From contig CAZESH010000029.1 of the NCBI GenBank assembly GCA_964514665.1, positions 1 to 24,101 on the forward strand: 24,101 bases of DNA. Direction: 5' to 3'. This DNA is from CAZESH01 sp964514665 (GTDB lineage Bacteria > Bacillota > Bacilli > Paenibacillales > KCTC-25726). The notes under the pieces were generated by a model that was given only the letters and a program-made list of their open reading frames with translations, did no database searches and had not been told where the DNA came from. The translations under genes were made by a program, and so were the position numbers. Below, in pieces: positions 8,031-16,267 of this stretch (the first letter of the stretch is position 1; every line of letters begins with the position of its first letter).

Positions 8031-8414
8031 TTATTTCTCCAGCTCATACTTCCACTGCATCATGCCGCCTGAAGTATTGTAAATGTTCTTGAATCCGTTT
8101 TTTGCCAAAATATCGCTTGCCGCCTTGGAGCGGCTGCCGGAACGGCATACTACCAAATAGCTTTTATTTTTATCGAGCTCGTTCAGCTTGTCTTGAATTT
8201 CCTGAACCGGATACAGCTTCGCATTGGGGATATGCCCCTCCGCATATTCTGCGGACGTTCTTACGTCCAACACAGTCATTTCGGGATGCGAGTCGATCAT
8301 TTTCTTCGCCTCGTCCATGCTGATCGTTTTATAAGACGTTTGACTGCAGCCTGAAACAACGGCAATGAGCAAGATTAATAACAGCGGTGCGGCGAATCTG
8401 GTGAATTTTCTCAT
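8031..8414 (-). CDS. Rhodanese-domain lipoprotein
   Basis: The 127-residue product has a lipoprotein signal peptide (MRKFTRF, hydrophobic core, lipobox VSGC with C23), so it should be anchored on the outer face of the cytoplasmic membrane. The rest is a single rhodanese domain: LDVRTSAEYAEGHIPNA, then the active-site loop CRSGSRS with catalytic C90, which carries persulfide in sulfurtransferases of the PspE/GlpE type. The frame extends upstream to 8552, but that stretch has no signal-like features. ATG 8414 is chosen because AAGAAG lies about 9 bp upstream; ATG 8420 is possible. It is monocistronic with its own terminator. Its placement beside cydAB may reflect sulfide or respiratory stress, but this is only context. 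Confidence 0.9.
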   Translation of the reverse strand: MRKFTRFAAPLLLILLIAVVSGCSQTSYKTISMDEAKKMIDSHPEMTVLDVRTSAEYAEGHIPNAKLYPVQEIQDKLNELDKNKSYLVVCRSGSRSKAASDILAKNGFKNIYNTSGGMMQWKYELEK

Positions 8415-8483
8415 GTGCATACACTTCTTTCTGACAGTTTTTGTAGAAAAAATATTGCCGAAAAATAGCGAATAACGACATCT

Positions 8484-8513
8484 ATTGTAACATGACCGGA
8501 AGTGCAGAAACAA
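8484..8513 (-). promoter_or_regulatory. Candidate promoter of the rhodanese gene
   Basis: On the minus strand TTGTTT (8508-8513) and TACAAT (8484-8489) are separated by 18 bp and point at the rhodanese gene, giving a leader of about 65 nt. On the opposite strand a perfect TATAAT (8539-8544) precedes the aldo/keto reductase but has no recognisable -35 at the right distance. Confidence 0.4.
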
Positions 8514-8583
8514 ATAGAAATAATAGGTTGATAGTTGATATAATACAATCAAAAGCCAAACAATGGAAAGGATGGATGAACAA

Positions 8584-9567
8584 ATGGAACAAAGGGCATT
8601 GGGGAAACAATTGAAAGTCTCGGCTCTCGGCTTGGGTTGTATGGGGATGTCCGATTTTTACAGCGGAAGGGATGATGAAGAGTCGATTCGAACCATTCAT
8701 CGCGCGCTCGAGCTCGGCATCTATTTTTTGGATACGGCGGATATGTATGGGGTCGGGAAAAACGAAGAATTGGTCGGACGGGCGATCAAAGGAAGACGCC
8801 ATGAAGTCATACTTGCCACCAAATTTGGAAATGTGAGAGGGGAAGATGGTTCATTTCTTGGCATAAACGGACGGCCCGAGTATGTGAAATCCGCTTGCGA
8901 TGCCAGCCTTCGCCGGTTGGGAACAGATCACATCGATTTATATTACCAGCATCGTGTCGATCCTGATGTACCGATAGAAGAGACTGTCGGAGCAATGTCC
9001 GATCTCGTTCAGGCGGGAAAAATCCGCTTCCTGGGATTGTCCGAAGCTGCACCCTCTACCATTCGCCGCGCTCACGCCGTTCATCCGATTTCGGCGCTGC
9101 AGACCGAATATTCTTTGTGGAGCCGTGATGTCGAGGACGAAATTCTTCCTGTCTGCCGCGAGCTCGGGATCGGCTTTGTTCCCTACAGTCCGCTCGGCAG
9201 AGGCTTTCTGACCGGTCAGATTCAGCGCTTTGAGGATTTGGCGGAGGATGACTATCGCCGTTTCTCTCCGCGCTTTCAAGGGGAGAATTTCCAGAAGAAT
9301 CTGGATCTTGTCGGGAGGATCAAGCAAATCGCTGCCGAAAAACAAGTAAAGCCCGCTCAGCTGGCGCTTGCTTGGCTGCTCGCCCAAGGCGAAGATATTG
9401 TTCCCATTCCGGGAACCAAACGCAGAAGCTATCTTGAGGAAAATGCAGATTCATTGTCAATCCGCTTAACGTCTGAGGAATTGCAGCGGATTAACGATGC
9501 GGCGCCCAAAGGCGCTGCCGCAGGCACACGATATCCGGAAACGGCAATGAAGACTCTTAACCGATAA
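8584..9567 (+). CDS. Aldo/keto reductase
   Basis: This 327-residue protein is a cytosolic NADPH-dependent aldo/keto reductase with a TIM-barrel fold. The catalytic tetrad can be placed: D50 and Y55 in LDTADMYG, K80 in LATKFG, and H123 in YYQHRVD. The C-terminal cofactor site is also present (VPIPGTKRRSYLEENADS). Sequence layout matches the AKR13/YakC-like branch of stress and methylglyoxal-type reductases. The frame is open from ATG 8563, but that start has no ribosome site. ATG 8584 (MEQRALGK) has AAAGGA 10 bp upstream and matches the usual family start. It is followed 39 bp later by a permease gene and then an SDR, probably one operon. The substrate is not determined. Confidence 0.93.
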   Translation: MEQRALGKQLKVSALGLGCMGMSDFYSGRDDEESIRTIHRALELGIYFLDTADMYGVGKNEELVGRAIKGRRHEVILATKFGNVRGEDGSFLGINGRPEYVKSACDASLRRLGTDHIDLYYQHRVDPDVPIEETVGAMSDLVQAGKIRFLGLSEAAPSTIRRAHAVHPISALQTEYSLWSRDVEDEILPVCRELGIGFVPYSPLGRGFLTGQIQRFEDLAEDDYRRFSPRFQGENFQKNLDLVGRIKQIAAEKQVKPAQLALAWLLAQGEDIVPIPGTKRRSYLEENADSLSIRLTSEELQRINDAAPKGAAAGTRYPETAMKTLNR

Positions 9568-9606
9568 ATTCAACACTGCATAAACGCTGCATAGATGAGG
9601 TGGACT

Positions 9607-10911
9607 ATGGAATCGCCGCAAAACAAAAAGCTCGGGTTTCTGTCCGTTGCCGCGATCGGTATCGGCGGCATGGTCGGAGGCGGGATATTTGCCGTGCTGG
9701 GTTTATCGGTACAATACGCCAAAGGGGGCACGCCTTTGGCATTCTTGTTGGCGGGGATGGTGGCTTTTGTCACCTCGTACTCTTACGCCAAGCTGTCTGT
9801 ACGCTTTCCTTCGGAAGGCGGAACGGTGGAATTTTTGAATAAAGCCTTTGGAAGCGGACTGCTCAGCGGAGGCTTGAATATTCTCTTGTGGTTGAGCTAT
9901 GTCGTGATGCTTTCTTTGTACTCCAGTGCGTTTGGCAGCTATGGTGCGGTTCTTTTTCCGCAATCCCAATATTTTTTTTGGAAGCACGCTTTTATTACGG
10001 TGATTGTGGTCTTGCTTACCGTTTTAAACGTGTTGAGCGCCAAAATCGTCGGCAAGTCGGAAGAGTGGATCGTACTGTTTAAATTATTGATTCTGCTTGT
10101 TTTTATCGGTACGGGAATATGGAGCGTGGATTGGCACAGCATGCAGCCCGCTGAGTGGTCGAATCCTGTTCAATTGATTGCCGGCGGGATGATTATTTTC
10201 TTGGCATACGAGGGCTTTGAGCTGATCGCCAACACCGCCAAGGACGTCAGAAATCCGACACGCAATTTGCCCCTTGCCTATTATGCATCCGTCGGTTTCG
10301 TCATCCTGCTGTATGTGATCATATCGGTCGTGACAGTGGGGAATTTGTCGCTGCCGCAAATTCTCAAAGCCGAGGATTTTGCTTTGGCGGTTGCCGCCAA
10401 ACCGTTTCTTGGCGCTGCCGGGTTCACGCTGATCGCTGTCGCCGCGCTCCTCTCCACGGCTTCGGCTATCAATGCGACGTTATACGGCGCGGCCCGGGTC
10501 AGCTATATCATCGCCAAGGACGGTGAATTGCCGGAAGAGCTGGAAAGAAAAATTTGGAAGCGCCCGGTCGAAGGATTGCTCATTACATCGGTTTTAACGC
10601 TGTTCACGGCCAACTTTTTCGACTTGTCCAGCATATCCCTGATGGGAAGCGCAGGGTTTCTGATCATCTTTGCGTCGGTCAACGCCGCCAATATCAGATT
10701 ATGGGCTCTAACCTCCAGCAGCAAATGGCTTTCCATGCTCGGTTTATTATTTTGTTTAATTGCACTCGCCATCTTGATTGTCCATACAGTTAACGTCGCT
10801 GCGAGTCAATTATGGATATTGGCCATCATGGTCGGACTGTCCTTTGGAATTGAATGGTTATACCGGGAGAAAAGGCAGCGCAGAAGCACTATCATGCAAA
10901 CAAATGATTGA
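9607..10911 (+). CDS. APC-family amino acid permease
   Basis: The 434-residue product has about 12 membrane helices and belongs to the amino acid/polyamine/organocation (APC) superfamily. Helix 1 carries the unwound substrate-binding signature GIGGMVGGGIFAVLG, and helix 6 has the conserved FLAYEGFELIANTAKDVRNP segment. Both are diagnostic. It should act in the cytoplasmic membrane as a proton- or sodium-coupled importer or exchanger of an amino acid or related organic cation. ATG 9607 (MESPQNKK) is chosen because GAGG (9597-9600) sits 6 bp upstream; the in-frame ATG 9595 overlaps that site. It lies 39 bp after the aldo/keto reductase and 39 bp before an SDR on the same strand. Substrate not assignable from sequence. 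Confidence 0.92.
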   Translation: MESPQNKKLGFLSVAAIGIGGMVGGGIFAVLGLSVQYAKGGTPLAFLLAGMVAFVTSYSYAKLSVRFPSEGGTVEFLNKAFGSGLLSGGLNILLWLSYVVMLSLYSSAFGSYGAVLFPQSQYFFWKHAFITVIVVLLTVLNVLSAKIVGKSEEWIVLFKLLILLVFIGTGIWSVDWHSMQPAEWSNPVQLIAGGMIIFLAYEGFELIANTAKDVRNPTRNLPLAYYASVGFVILLYVIISVVTVGNLSLPQILKAEDFALAVAAKPFLGAAGFTLIAVAALLSTASAINATLYGAARVSYIIAKDGELPEELERKIWKRPVEGLLITSVLTLFTANFFDLSSISLMGSAGFLIIFASVNAANIRLWALTSSSKWLSMLGLLFCLIALAILIVHTVNVAASQLWILAIMVGLSFGIEWLYREKRQRRSTIMQTND

Positions 10912-10950
10912 GCGGAGAGTGAAAGGATCTGCCGTGTCAGGAGGAACGAT

Positions 10951-11739
10951 ATGTCAGCAAAAGCATTATCGGGCAAAATAGCTGTTGTGACCGGTGCCGG
11001 AAGCGGATTGGGTGAGGCGATCGCAATCGGACTTGCCGAGCAGGAAGCCGAACTTGTGCTTATTGGAAGAAGGGAGGATAAGCTTAAGAATACACGTGAT
11101 CGCATTCATGCTATAGGCGGAAAAGCGATCTATTACATTACCGATGTAAGCCAAAAAGAAGAAGTCGCGCAGATGTCGCAATATGTACTTGCACATATCG
11201 GCGTCCCGGCAATAGTGGTAAACGCCGCGGGTATATATGGCGAAATCAAGGGGATTTTGCAAAGCGATCCGGAAGTTTGGATCGACACATTGATGACCAA
11301 TACGGCTGGACCCTACTTAGTGTGCAGGGCTTTTGCTGCTGAAATGATGAAGCTTGGCTGGGGAAGAATCATCAATATCACTTCAGCGGCTTCTTTAGCC
11401 AAACCCAAGGCTTTCAACAGTGCTTACGCGGTCAGCAAAACGGCTTTGAATTTTTTTACCAGACAGTTGGCAGACGAACTGGAAGGGGCAGGCATCACGG
11501 CTAATGTCATGCATCCCGGAGAAGTGAAAACGGAAATGTTCGAAGCGATCAGGAAATCTTCGGCTGCTGGCGGTGATATGGCAAACTGGATCAACAAGGT
11601 TGAACAGACCGGAGGAGACGATCCGCAAAAATCCTTAAGCTTGATTCTTGATTTAATCAAGCCGGAATCAGATGGCATTAACGGACGTTTCCTATGGATC
11701 AAGGACGGATTGAAGCAGCCGATGCCGAGCTGGGACTAA
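10951..11739 (+). CDS. Short-chain dehydrogenase/reductase (SDR), second copy type
   Basis: A 262-residue classical SDR, likely NADP-linked since strand 2 is followed by GRRED (R40/R41) rather than an acidic residue. Motifs are TGAGSGLG (14-21), NAAG (91-94, a variant of NNAG), S145, Y159 and K163 in AYAVSK. It is clearly different from the SDR at 498 and not a recent duplicate. ATG 10951 has a strong AGGAGGA about 6 bp upstream. It is the last gene of the reductase-permease-SDR run. Its stop codon overlaps the stop of the convergent LysR gene by 4 bp (CTAA), leaving no space for a terminator between them. Substrate unknown. Confidence 0.92.
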   Translation: MSAKALSGKIAVVTGAGSGLGEAIAIGLAEQEAELVLIGRREDKLKNTRDRIHAIGGKAIYYITDVSQKEEVAQMSQYVLAHIGVPAIVVNAAGIYGEIKGILQSDPEVWIDTLMTNTAGPYLVCRAFAAEMMKLGWGRIINITSAASLAKPKAFNSAYAVSKTALNFFTRQLADELEGAGITANVMHPGEVKTEMFEAIRKSSAAGGDMANWINKVEQTGGDDPQKSLSLILDLIKPESDGINGRFLWIKDGLKQPMPSWD

Positions 11740-12626
11740 TCGCCGGGGTAAGCGTTTGCATAATGCGTAATCAGATTCTGGATAAACACATGCATGGTCG
11801 TGTCGATGAAAGCATCTTTGCGTGTAACGACACCGATCGTCTTCTTGGGTACAGGATCGACAATGCGAATCTGCCTGATGTTCGGATCGTGGATCGTCGA
11901 CAAGTAGGATTTGGTCAATATGGTCGCAACCGTATTCGCATTGACCATCTGGTGAAGCGATTCAAGGCTCGACAGCTCCAGCTTGGCCGATATTTTAAAG
12001 CCGATTTCCTTGCAGTACTCATCTATGAATTGCCGGATCAGGTATTTATCGGGGATCAATGCGAGCGGCATCGCCCGCAAGCTTTCAAAGGGCACGGTAT
12101 CCTCTCCTGCCAGCTCGTGATCGGCAGAAACTACCAGCATGAACTCTTCATCGAATAACGGGATGAATTTCAGACGTTCATCCATGATGGAATAAAAAGT
12201 AACACCGATATCCAAATGATTATTAAGAAGTCCGTCGATCGTTTCCTCTGTGCTTAAATCCATGATCGTTAATTCGATTCCCGGATACTGCTTATGAAAC
12301 GATTTGACGGACGAGGTGATGATATGGTTCCCCGCACAACCGATAAACAGCTTGCCGCGCGATAATCCTTTCAATTCCATGATTTTCGTTTTGGCTTGCT
12401 CCAGCTCGTAAAAAATCCGTTTGCTGTGCTCCAGCAAGATTTCCCCCGCTTGAGTAATATATACCTTTTTTCCGATTCTTTGAAACAGCTTGGTATCCGC
12501 CAGATCTTCCAGTAAATGAATTTGATGGCTGAGTGTAGGTTGGCTGATTCCCAACTTTTCAGCGGCTCTGGTAAAATGCAGTTCCTCGCATACCTTCATA
12601 AAATACTCCAAAAGCCTGAGCTCCAT
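11736..12626 (-). CDS. LysR-type transcriptional regulator
   Basis: This 296-residue protein has the LysR N-terminal winged helix-turn-helix (MELRLLEYF, then FTRAAEKLGISQPTLSHQI at about 18-36) and a C-terminal substrate-binding-like effector domain beginning near residue 90 (KLFIGCAGNHII). LysR regulators usually activate a divergent target when they bind a small-molecule ligand. The start at 12626 is supported by AAGGAG 6 bp upstream; the frame extends to 12701 but without a better site. It is divergent from the TPP enzyme across a 158-bp gap that holds a good promoter and a T-N11-A dyad, so that gene and the TRAP transporter behind it are the likely targets. The ligand is probably the transported compound or a metabolite of it (inference). 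Confidence 0.93.
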   Translation of the reverse strand: MELRLLEYFMKVCEELHFTRAAEKLGISQPTLSHQIHLLEDLADTKLFQRIGKKVYITQAGEILLEHSKRIFYELEQAKTKIMELKGLSRGKLFIGCAGNHIITSSVKSFHKQYPGIELTIMDLSTEETIDGLLNNHLDIGVTFYSIMDERLKFIPLFDEEFMLVVSADHELAGEDTVPFESLRAMPLALIPDKYLIRQFIDEYCKEIGFKISAKLELSSLESLHQMVNANTVATILTKSYLSTIHDPNIRQIRIVDPVPKKTIGVVTRKDAFIDTTMHVFIQNLITHYANAYPGD

Positions 12627-12655
12627 AGCAATCTCCTTCATTGATAGATGTCGTA

Positions 12656-12668
12656 TATGATAACCATA
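12656..12668. promoter_or_regulatory. Candidate LysR-binding box (T-N11-A dyad)
   Basis: TATGATAACCATA is a T-N11-A motif with dyad arms TATG/CATA, the usual form of LysR recognition sites. It is centred about 54 bp before the predicted start of the TPP-enzyme transcript, between the two divergent genes. Short motifs like this occur by chance, so this is a candidate only. Confidence 0.4.
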
Positions 12669-12680
12669 GATATAACAGCA

Positions 12681-12709
12681 TTGATGAATCATTATGCCCA
12701 TATTATACT
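12681..12709 (+). promoter_or_regulatory. Sigma-A-type promoter of the TPP-enzyme/TRAP transcript
   Basis: TTGATG (12681-12686) and TATACT (12704-12709) are separated by exactly 17 bp and match the -35 and -10 consensus at 4 and 5 of 6 positions respectively. The predicted transcript start near 12716 leaves a leader of about 70 nt to ATG 12785. Confidence 0.65.
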
Positions 12710-12784
12710 ACAAACCAAAGCCGGATTTTTCGAAATATTCTTAAATAACAATCATCACAAGCTGATGCAGAAAGGATGTCATTC

Positions 12785-14524
12785 ATGAAGGTATCATCGC
12801 TAAAAACCGCAGAATATCCTCTCACTGCTTCGGATTTAATGATTCGAACACTGAAAGAAGCAGGAGTCGATTACATATTTGCCAACCTGGGGAGCGATCA
12901 TCCGGCGATTATCGAGACTTGGGCGAAATTCCGCTCGCAGGGTACGGGGATGCCGGAGATTGTAGCCTGTCCGCATGAAATGGTGGCATTAAGCGCCGCT
13001 CATGGCTACGCGCAATCGACGGGGAAGCTGCAGGGCGTTTTTGTTCACGTCGACGTAGGCACGCAAAATTTGGGAGGCGCGCTTCATAATGCGATGCGCG
13101 GTCGCGTACCGGTATTTATTTTCTCCGGCGCATCTCCGGTGACGTTGGACGGAGAAATGAGCGGAAGCCGCAATGAATTCATTCATTATCTTCAGGATGT
13201 TTTTGATCAACGAGGGATTGTCAGGGAATATACCAAATGGGATTATGACCTGCATGTCGGGGAAAATATCGATTTGGTCGTGAAGCGTGCACTCCAAATC
13301 GCCAATTCGGAGCCATGCGGACCGGTCTACTTAATGGCACCGCGTGAAATGCTGGAGCATCAGCTTTCCAGCAGCACGGTTTCCCGTATTCTGAACCCGA
13401 TCGTTCCCACCGGATTGGATCAGCCGCAGGTTGAAGAAATTGCAGCTTCGCTTGCAGAGGCAAAGTTTCCGTTGATCATTACCAGCTATTTGGGCAGGAA
13501 TCATCAAGCGGTTGAGGAGCTGGTTGCGCTTAGCGAGCGATTGGCCATCCCCGTAGTGGAAGCCGGTCCCTTCTATATGAATTTCCCGTCGGATCATCCG
13601 ATGCACCTGGGCTATGAAGATTTCATTCACACCAACCCGTATTTGGCGAAATCCGATCTCATCCTCGTATTGGACAGCGACATTCCGTGGATGCCTCAAA
13701 AGTCGCAAAAATCCGCTTCCAGCAAGCTGTATTGGATTGACTCCGATCCGCTGAAAGAATCCATTCCTTTATGGTATTACAGCGAACAAACGCCCTATCG
13801 CGCCAATTCCTGTGCCGCTTTACAACAGATCAACGCGCTGCTTGGAGAGCTTTCCATAGACGAAGCTGCAGTCGAGGAGAGACGCCGTACGGTTAAAGAC
13901 GAGTCTGTCAAGCTCCGCAGGCAGTGGGAGGAAAAGGAAGCCATTCATCCTGCGGGCAGTATTACACCTGAATATTTGACCAAAATGATCAGGGAAGTCA
14001 TTGATGATGAAACGATTGTCGTGAATGAAACGATATCCAACTACAGCGTTGTCTGGAAGCATTTGCCCCGTTCAATGCCGGGCACGCTGTTCGCCAGCGG
14101 AGCAAGCTCGCTTGGATGGCATGGCGGTGCGGCGATCGGGATCAAGCTGGCCAATCCGGACAAAACCGTTGTCGCGTTGACGGGAGACGGCTCCTATGTA
14201 TTCAGTGTTCCGTCAGCGGTTCAATTGGTGGCGGAAAAATACAAGACGCCGTTTCTGACGATTATTTATAACAATGGCGGCTGGAAATCCCCGAAGCTGT
14301 CCACGCTGGCCGTTCATCCGGAGGGAGCAGCAAAGACGCATGCCGATTTTCACGTCGAATTTGCCGCGAATTCCAGCTTGGAACGGATAGCCGAATCGGC
14401 TGGAGATCCGTTTGCAGTTAAGGTGAGCGATCCGGACATGCTGAAACCTGTCCTGCAGAAGGCATATGAATATGTCAAAGAAGGACGTTGCGCAGTGGTA
14501 AATGTGATCTTGGAGAAGCTTTAA
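12785..14524 (+). CDS. TPP-dependent enzyme of the acetolactate synthase/decarboxylase superfamily, substrate unknown
   Basis: The 579-residue protein has the three-domain build of pyruvate-oxidase-like thiamine diphosphate enzymes: an N-terminal Pyr domain with the cofactor-activating glutamate E65 (CPHEMVALSAAHGYAQ), a central domain around 195-325, and a C-terminal PP domain with the TPP/Mg motif GDG (467-469) followed by NN (496-497). Such enzymes cleave or form C-C bonds next to a carbonyl group. It resembles a group annotated only as thiamine pyrophosphate-requiring proteins rather than IlvB. ATG 12785 has AAAGG 9 bp upstream, while ATG 12776 abuts that site. A TRAP transporter follows 92 bp downstream, suggesting that the imported acid or a product of it is the substrate. 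A decarboxylase or lyase is most likely; reaction not proven. Confidence 0.88.
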   Translation: MKVSSLKTAEYPLTASDLMIRTLKEAGVDYIFANLGSDHPAIIETWAKFRSQGTGMPEIVACPHEMVALSAAHGYAQSTGKLQGVFVHVDVGTQNLGGALHNAMRGRVPVFIFSGASPVTLDGEMSGSRNEFIHYLQDVFDQRGIVREYTKWDYDLHVGENIDLVVKRALQIANSEPCGPVYLMAPREMLEHQLSSSTVSRILNPIVPTGLDQPQVEEIAASLAEAKFPLIITSYLGRNHQAVEELVALSERLAIPVVEAGPFYMNFPSDHPMHLGYEDFIHTNPYLAKSDLILVLDSDIPWMPQKSQKSASSKLYWIDSDPLKESIPLWYYSEQTPYRANSCAALQQINALLGELSIDEAAVEERRRTVKDESVKLRRQWEEKEAIHPAGSITPEYLTKMIREVIDDETIVVNETISNYSVVWKHLPRSMPGTLFASGASSLGWHGGAAIGIKLANPDKTVVALTGDGSYVFSVPSAVQLVAEKYKTPFLTIIYNNGGWKSPKLSTLAVHPEGAAKTHADFHVEFAANSSLERIAESAGDPFAVKVSDPDMLKPVLQKAYEYVKEGRCAVVNVILEKL

Positions 14525-14572
14525 AAGTTGAGAAGGGCAGGAGGGGAATGAATGGACGGTTAAACGGAAAAA

Positions 14573-14586
14573 TGGAAGCGCTAACA
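14573..14586 (+). promoter_or_regulatory. cre-like site (CcpA operator) upstream of dctP
   Basis: TGGAAGCGCTAACA matches the published cre pattern TGNAANCGNWNNCA at every fixed position. It sits between the TPP-enzyme stop and dctP, where CcpA binding could block elongation into the TRAP genes when preferred sugars are present. Function is inferred from the match and its position. Confidence 0.6.
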
Positions 14587-14616
14587 AATCGAGATTAAAA
14601 GGGAGGCCGATTTTTC

Positions 14617-15702
14617 ATGACCAAAAAGCATTTGTTTCTCATTTTGAATGTTCTGCTGATTTCGGTGTTCATGCTGGGATGTTCCTCTAAAAGTACGACT
14701 TCTTCGCAAAATGCGGGCAGCAATCCCGCTGCGAGCAGCACGCCTGCTCCAAGCAGTGCACAAACGCAAACCAAGAGCCCGAGTGCGGACCAGTCAGGGA
14801 AAGAAATCGTACTCAAGGCCGTGACGGCCTGGCCGCAGAAAGTCAAAGACAACGCCGGACTGTTCGACTTGATCGATAAAGTGAACCAGCTTGGCAAAGG
14901 CAAGGTGCAGATCAAGTATCTCGGCGGTCCGGAGGTTGTTCCCACGATGAATCAGATCAATGCGATCAAGGATGGCACAGTCGATATTGCCTGGTTGTCC
15001 GCGGGGTACACCGATTCGCTTGTTCCCAATGCCAATGCGTTGAAGCTGTCAAAGTTATCGCCGCAGGAGGAAAGAGACAAGGGAGTTACCGATCTGTGGA
15101 ACGAAATATTCAAGCCGGCCAATTCCCGCTTCTTGGCAAGAGGTTCCGCACCCGATGTTCACTTCCATCTTTACACGGCAAAGCCGATTAAATCATTGAA
15201 CGATTTCAAGGGCATGCCGATCCGGGTTACGCCTGCTTATAAGGATTTTGCCACCGCTCTGCATGCAGCGCCGGTTTCCATGACGCCCGGTGAAGTTTAC
15301 GCCGGATTGCAAAGAGGCGTGGTCGAAGGTTACGGTTGGCCCGCATACGGGATTACGGATTTTGGTTGGGAAAAACTGACCAAATACGTCATTGATCCGG
15401 GCTTTTATCAGGTCGATGTGATCGGTTTGATCAATCTCGAAAAATGGAACAGCTTGCCGGCAGATGTCCAGAAGATCATAACCGACGCTTCGATCGAAGT
15501 GGAAAAGGACATGGGGCAGCATTTTGAGCAGTTGGCCAAAGACGACCGCAAGGTATTCGCGGACAAAGGCATTCAAGTCATCACATTGAATGACGCAGAT
15601 GCCAAGACTTACATCGACATGGCTTATAAATCCGTTTGGGATGCCGTATTGAAAAACGACCCGGAAACCGGGGCGAAGATCAAAAAAGCGCTGGAACAAT
15701 AG
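14617..15702 (+). CDS. dctP: TRAP transporter substrate-binding lipoprotein, DctP family
   Basis: The 361-residue protein has a lipoprotein signal peptide with lipobox MLGC (C22), a Ser/Ala/Pro/Gln-rich tether to about residue 60, and a DctP-type binding domain. The key family element is FKGMPIRVTP: R203 corresponds to the arginine that grips the substrate carboxylate in TRAP receptors. EVYAGLQRGVVEGYGWP (226-242) is another DctP hallmark. It is anchored outside the membrane and delivers an organic acid to DctQM. GGGAGG lies 10 bp before ATG 14617. Lipid anchoring is expected in a Gram-positive host, where no periplasm retains a free receptor. It is followed 30 bp later by dctQ. Ligand class (carboxylate) is likely; identity unknown. 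Confidence 0.94.
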   Translation: MTKKHLFLILNVLLISVFMLGCSSKSTTSSQNAGSNPAASSTPAPSSAQTQTKSPSADQSGKEIVLKAVTAWPQKVKDNAGLFDLIDKVNQLGKGKVQIKYLGGPEVVPTMNQINAIKDGTVDIAWLSAGYTDSLVPNANALKLSKLSPQEERDKGVTDLWNEIFKPANSRFLARGSAPDVHFHLYTAKPIKSLNDFKGMPIRVTPAYKDFATALHAAPVSMTPGEVYAGLQRGVVEGYGWPAYGITDFGWEKLTKYVIDPGFYQVDVIGLINLEKWNSLPADVQKIITDASIEVEKDMGQHFEQLAKDDRKVFADKGIQVITLNDADAKTYIDMAYKSVWDAVLKNDPETGAKIKKALEQ

Positions 15703-15732
15703 GATACCAACATAAGGAGGGCGAAGTCCGGC

Positions 15733-16248
15733 ATGAAATGGGGTTCACGTTTCCTGTCCAAAGCCTCCTCCATTAACGACCTCCTATCGGGCTATCTTGC
15801 CTTGATAGGAGGCATCGTTATTGTGGGGCTGATGTTAATCATTTCGGCTGCAGCTGTTTCCCGTTATTTTTTCGGTCGCGCGATTGCTTCGGTTACCGAA
15901 CTCAGCGCTTACGGCCTGCTGTTCATCACTTTCCTCGGCGCACCGCTGCTGGCCGGGAAAAACGGTCATGTCAGCGTGGATATCCTCTCAAACGCATTTG
16001 GCAAAAAAGGGAGGAAGGTTCTGGGGATTTATTCATCCGTAATTTCATTTCTGATCAGCCTGCTGCTGGCTGTATACGGGATTAAAAGCACCTATAAAGC
16101 TTATGTCGGGCATGAGGTTGTCGTCAATATTTTAAGGACACCCAAGTATCTCCTGCTCGGTTTTATTTCGCTGGGTTGTTTTTTGATGGCTATCAGTTTT
16201 TTACTGAATGTATTTAAGCATCCGGACGACTCGAAGAAGCATCACTAA
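15733..16248 (+). CDS. dctQ: TRAP transporter small membrane subunit, DctQ family
   Basis: A 171-residue protein with four hydrophobic segments, the usual size and topology of DctQ. The family pattern is visible in SRYFFGRAIASVTELSAYGLLFITFLGAP, where the aromatic/arginine start and the TELS..L segment are typical, and in KNGHVSVDIL. DctQ packs against DctM and is needed for transport. A strong AAGGAGG is present but 12 bp from ATG 15733, a rather long spacing; no closer in-frame start exists. It lies between dctP and dctM in the standard TRAP gene order. Confidence is high from both sequence and context. Confidence 0.93.
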   Translation: MKWGSRFLSKASSINDLLSGYLALIGGIVIVGLMLIISAAAVSRYFFGRAIASVTELSAYGLLFITFLGAPLLAGKNGHVSVDILSNAFGKKGRKVLGIYSSVISFLISLLLAVYGIKSTYKAYVGHEVVVNILRTPKYLLLGFISLGCFLMAISFLLNVFKHPDDSKKHH

Positions 16249-16267
16249 CTGTCAAGGAGTGTTTGCA

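Noticed and set aside
11184..11201. Inverted repeat ATATGT/ACATAT inside the second SDR gene
   Set aside because: It lies within conserved coding sequence, has short arms and does not match the TTGTA-NN-TACAA operator. Probably chance.
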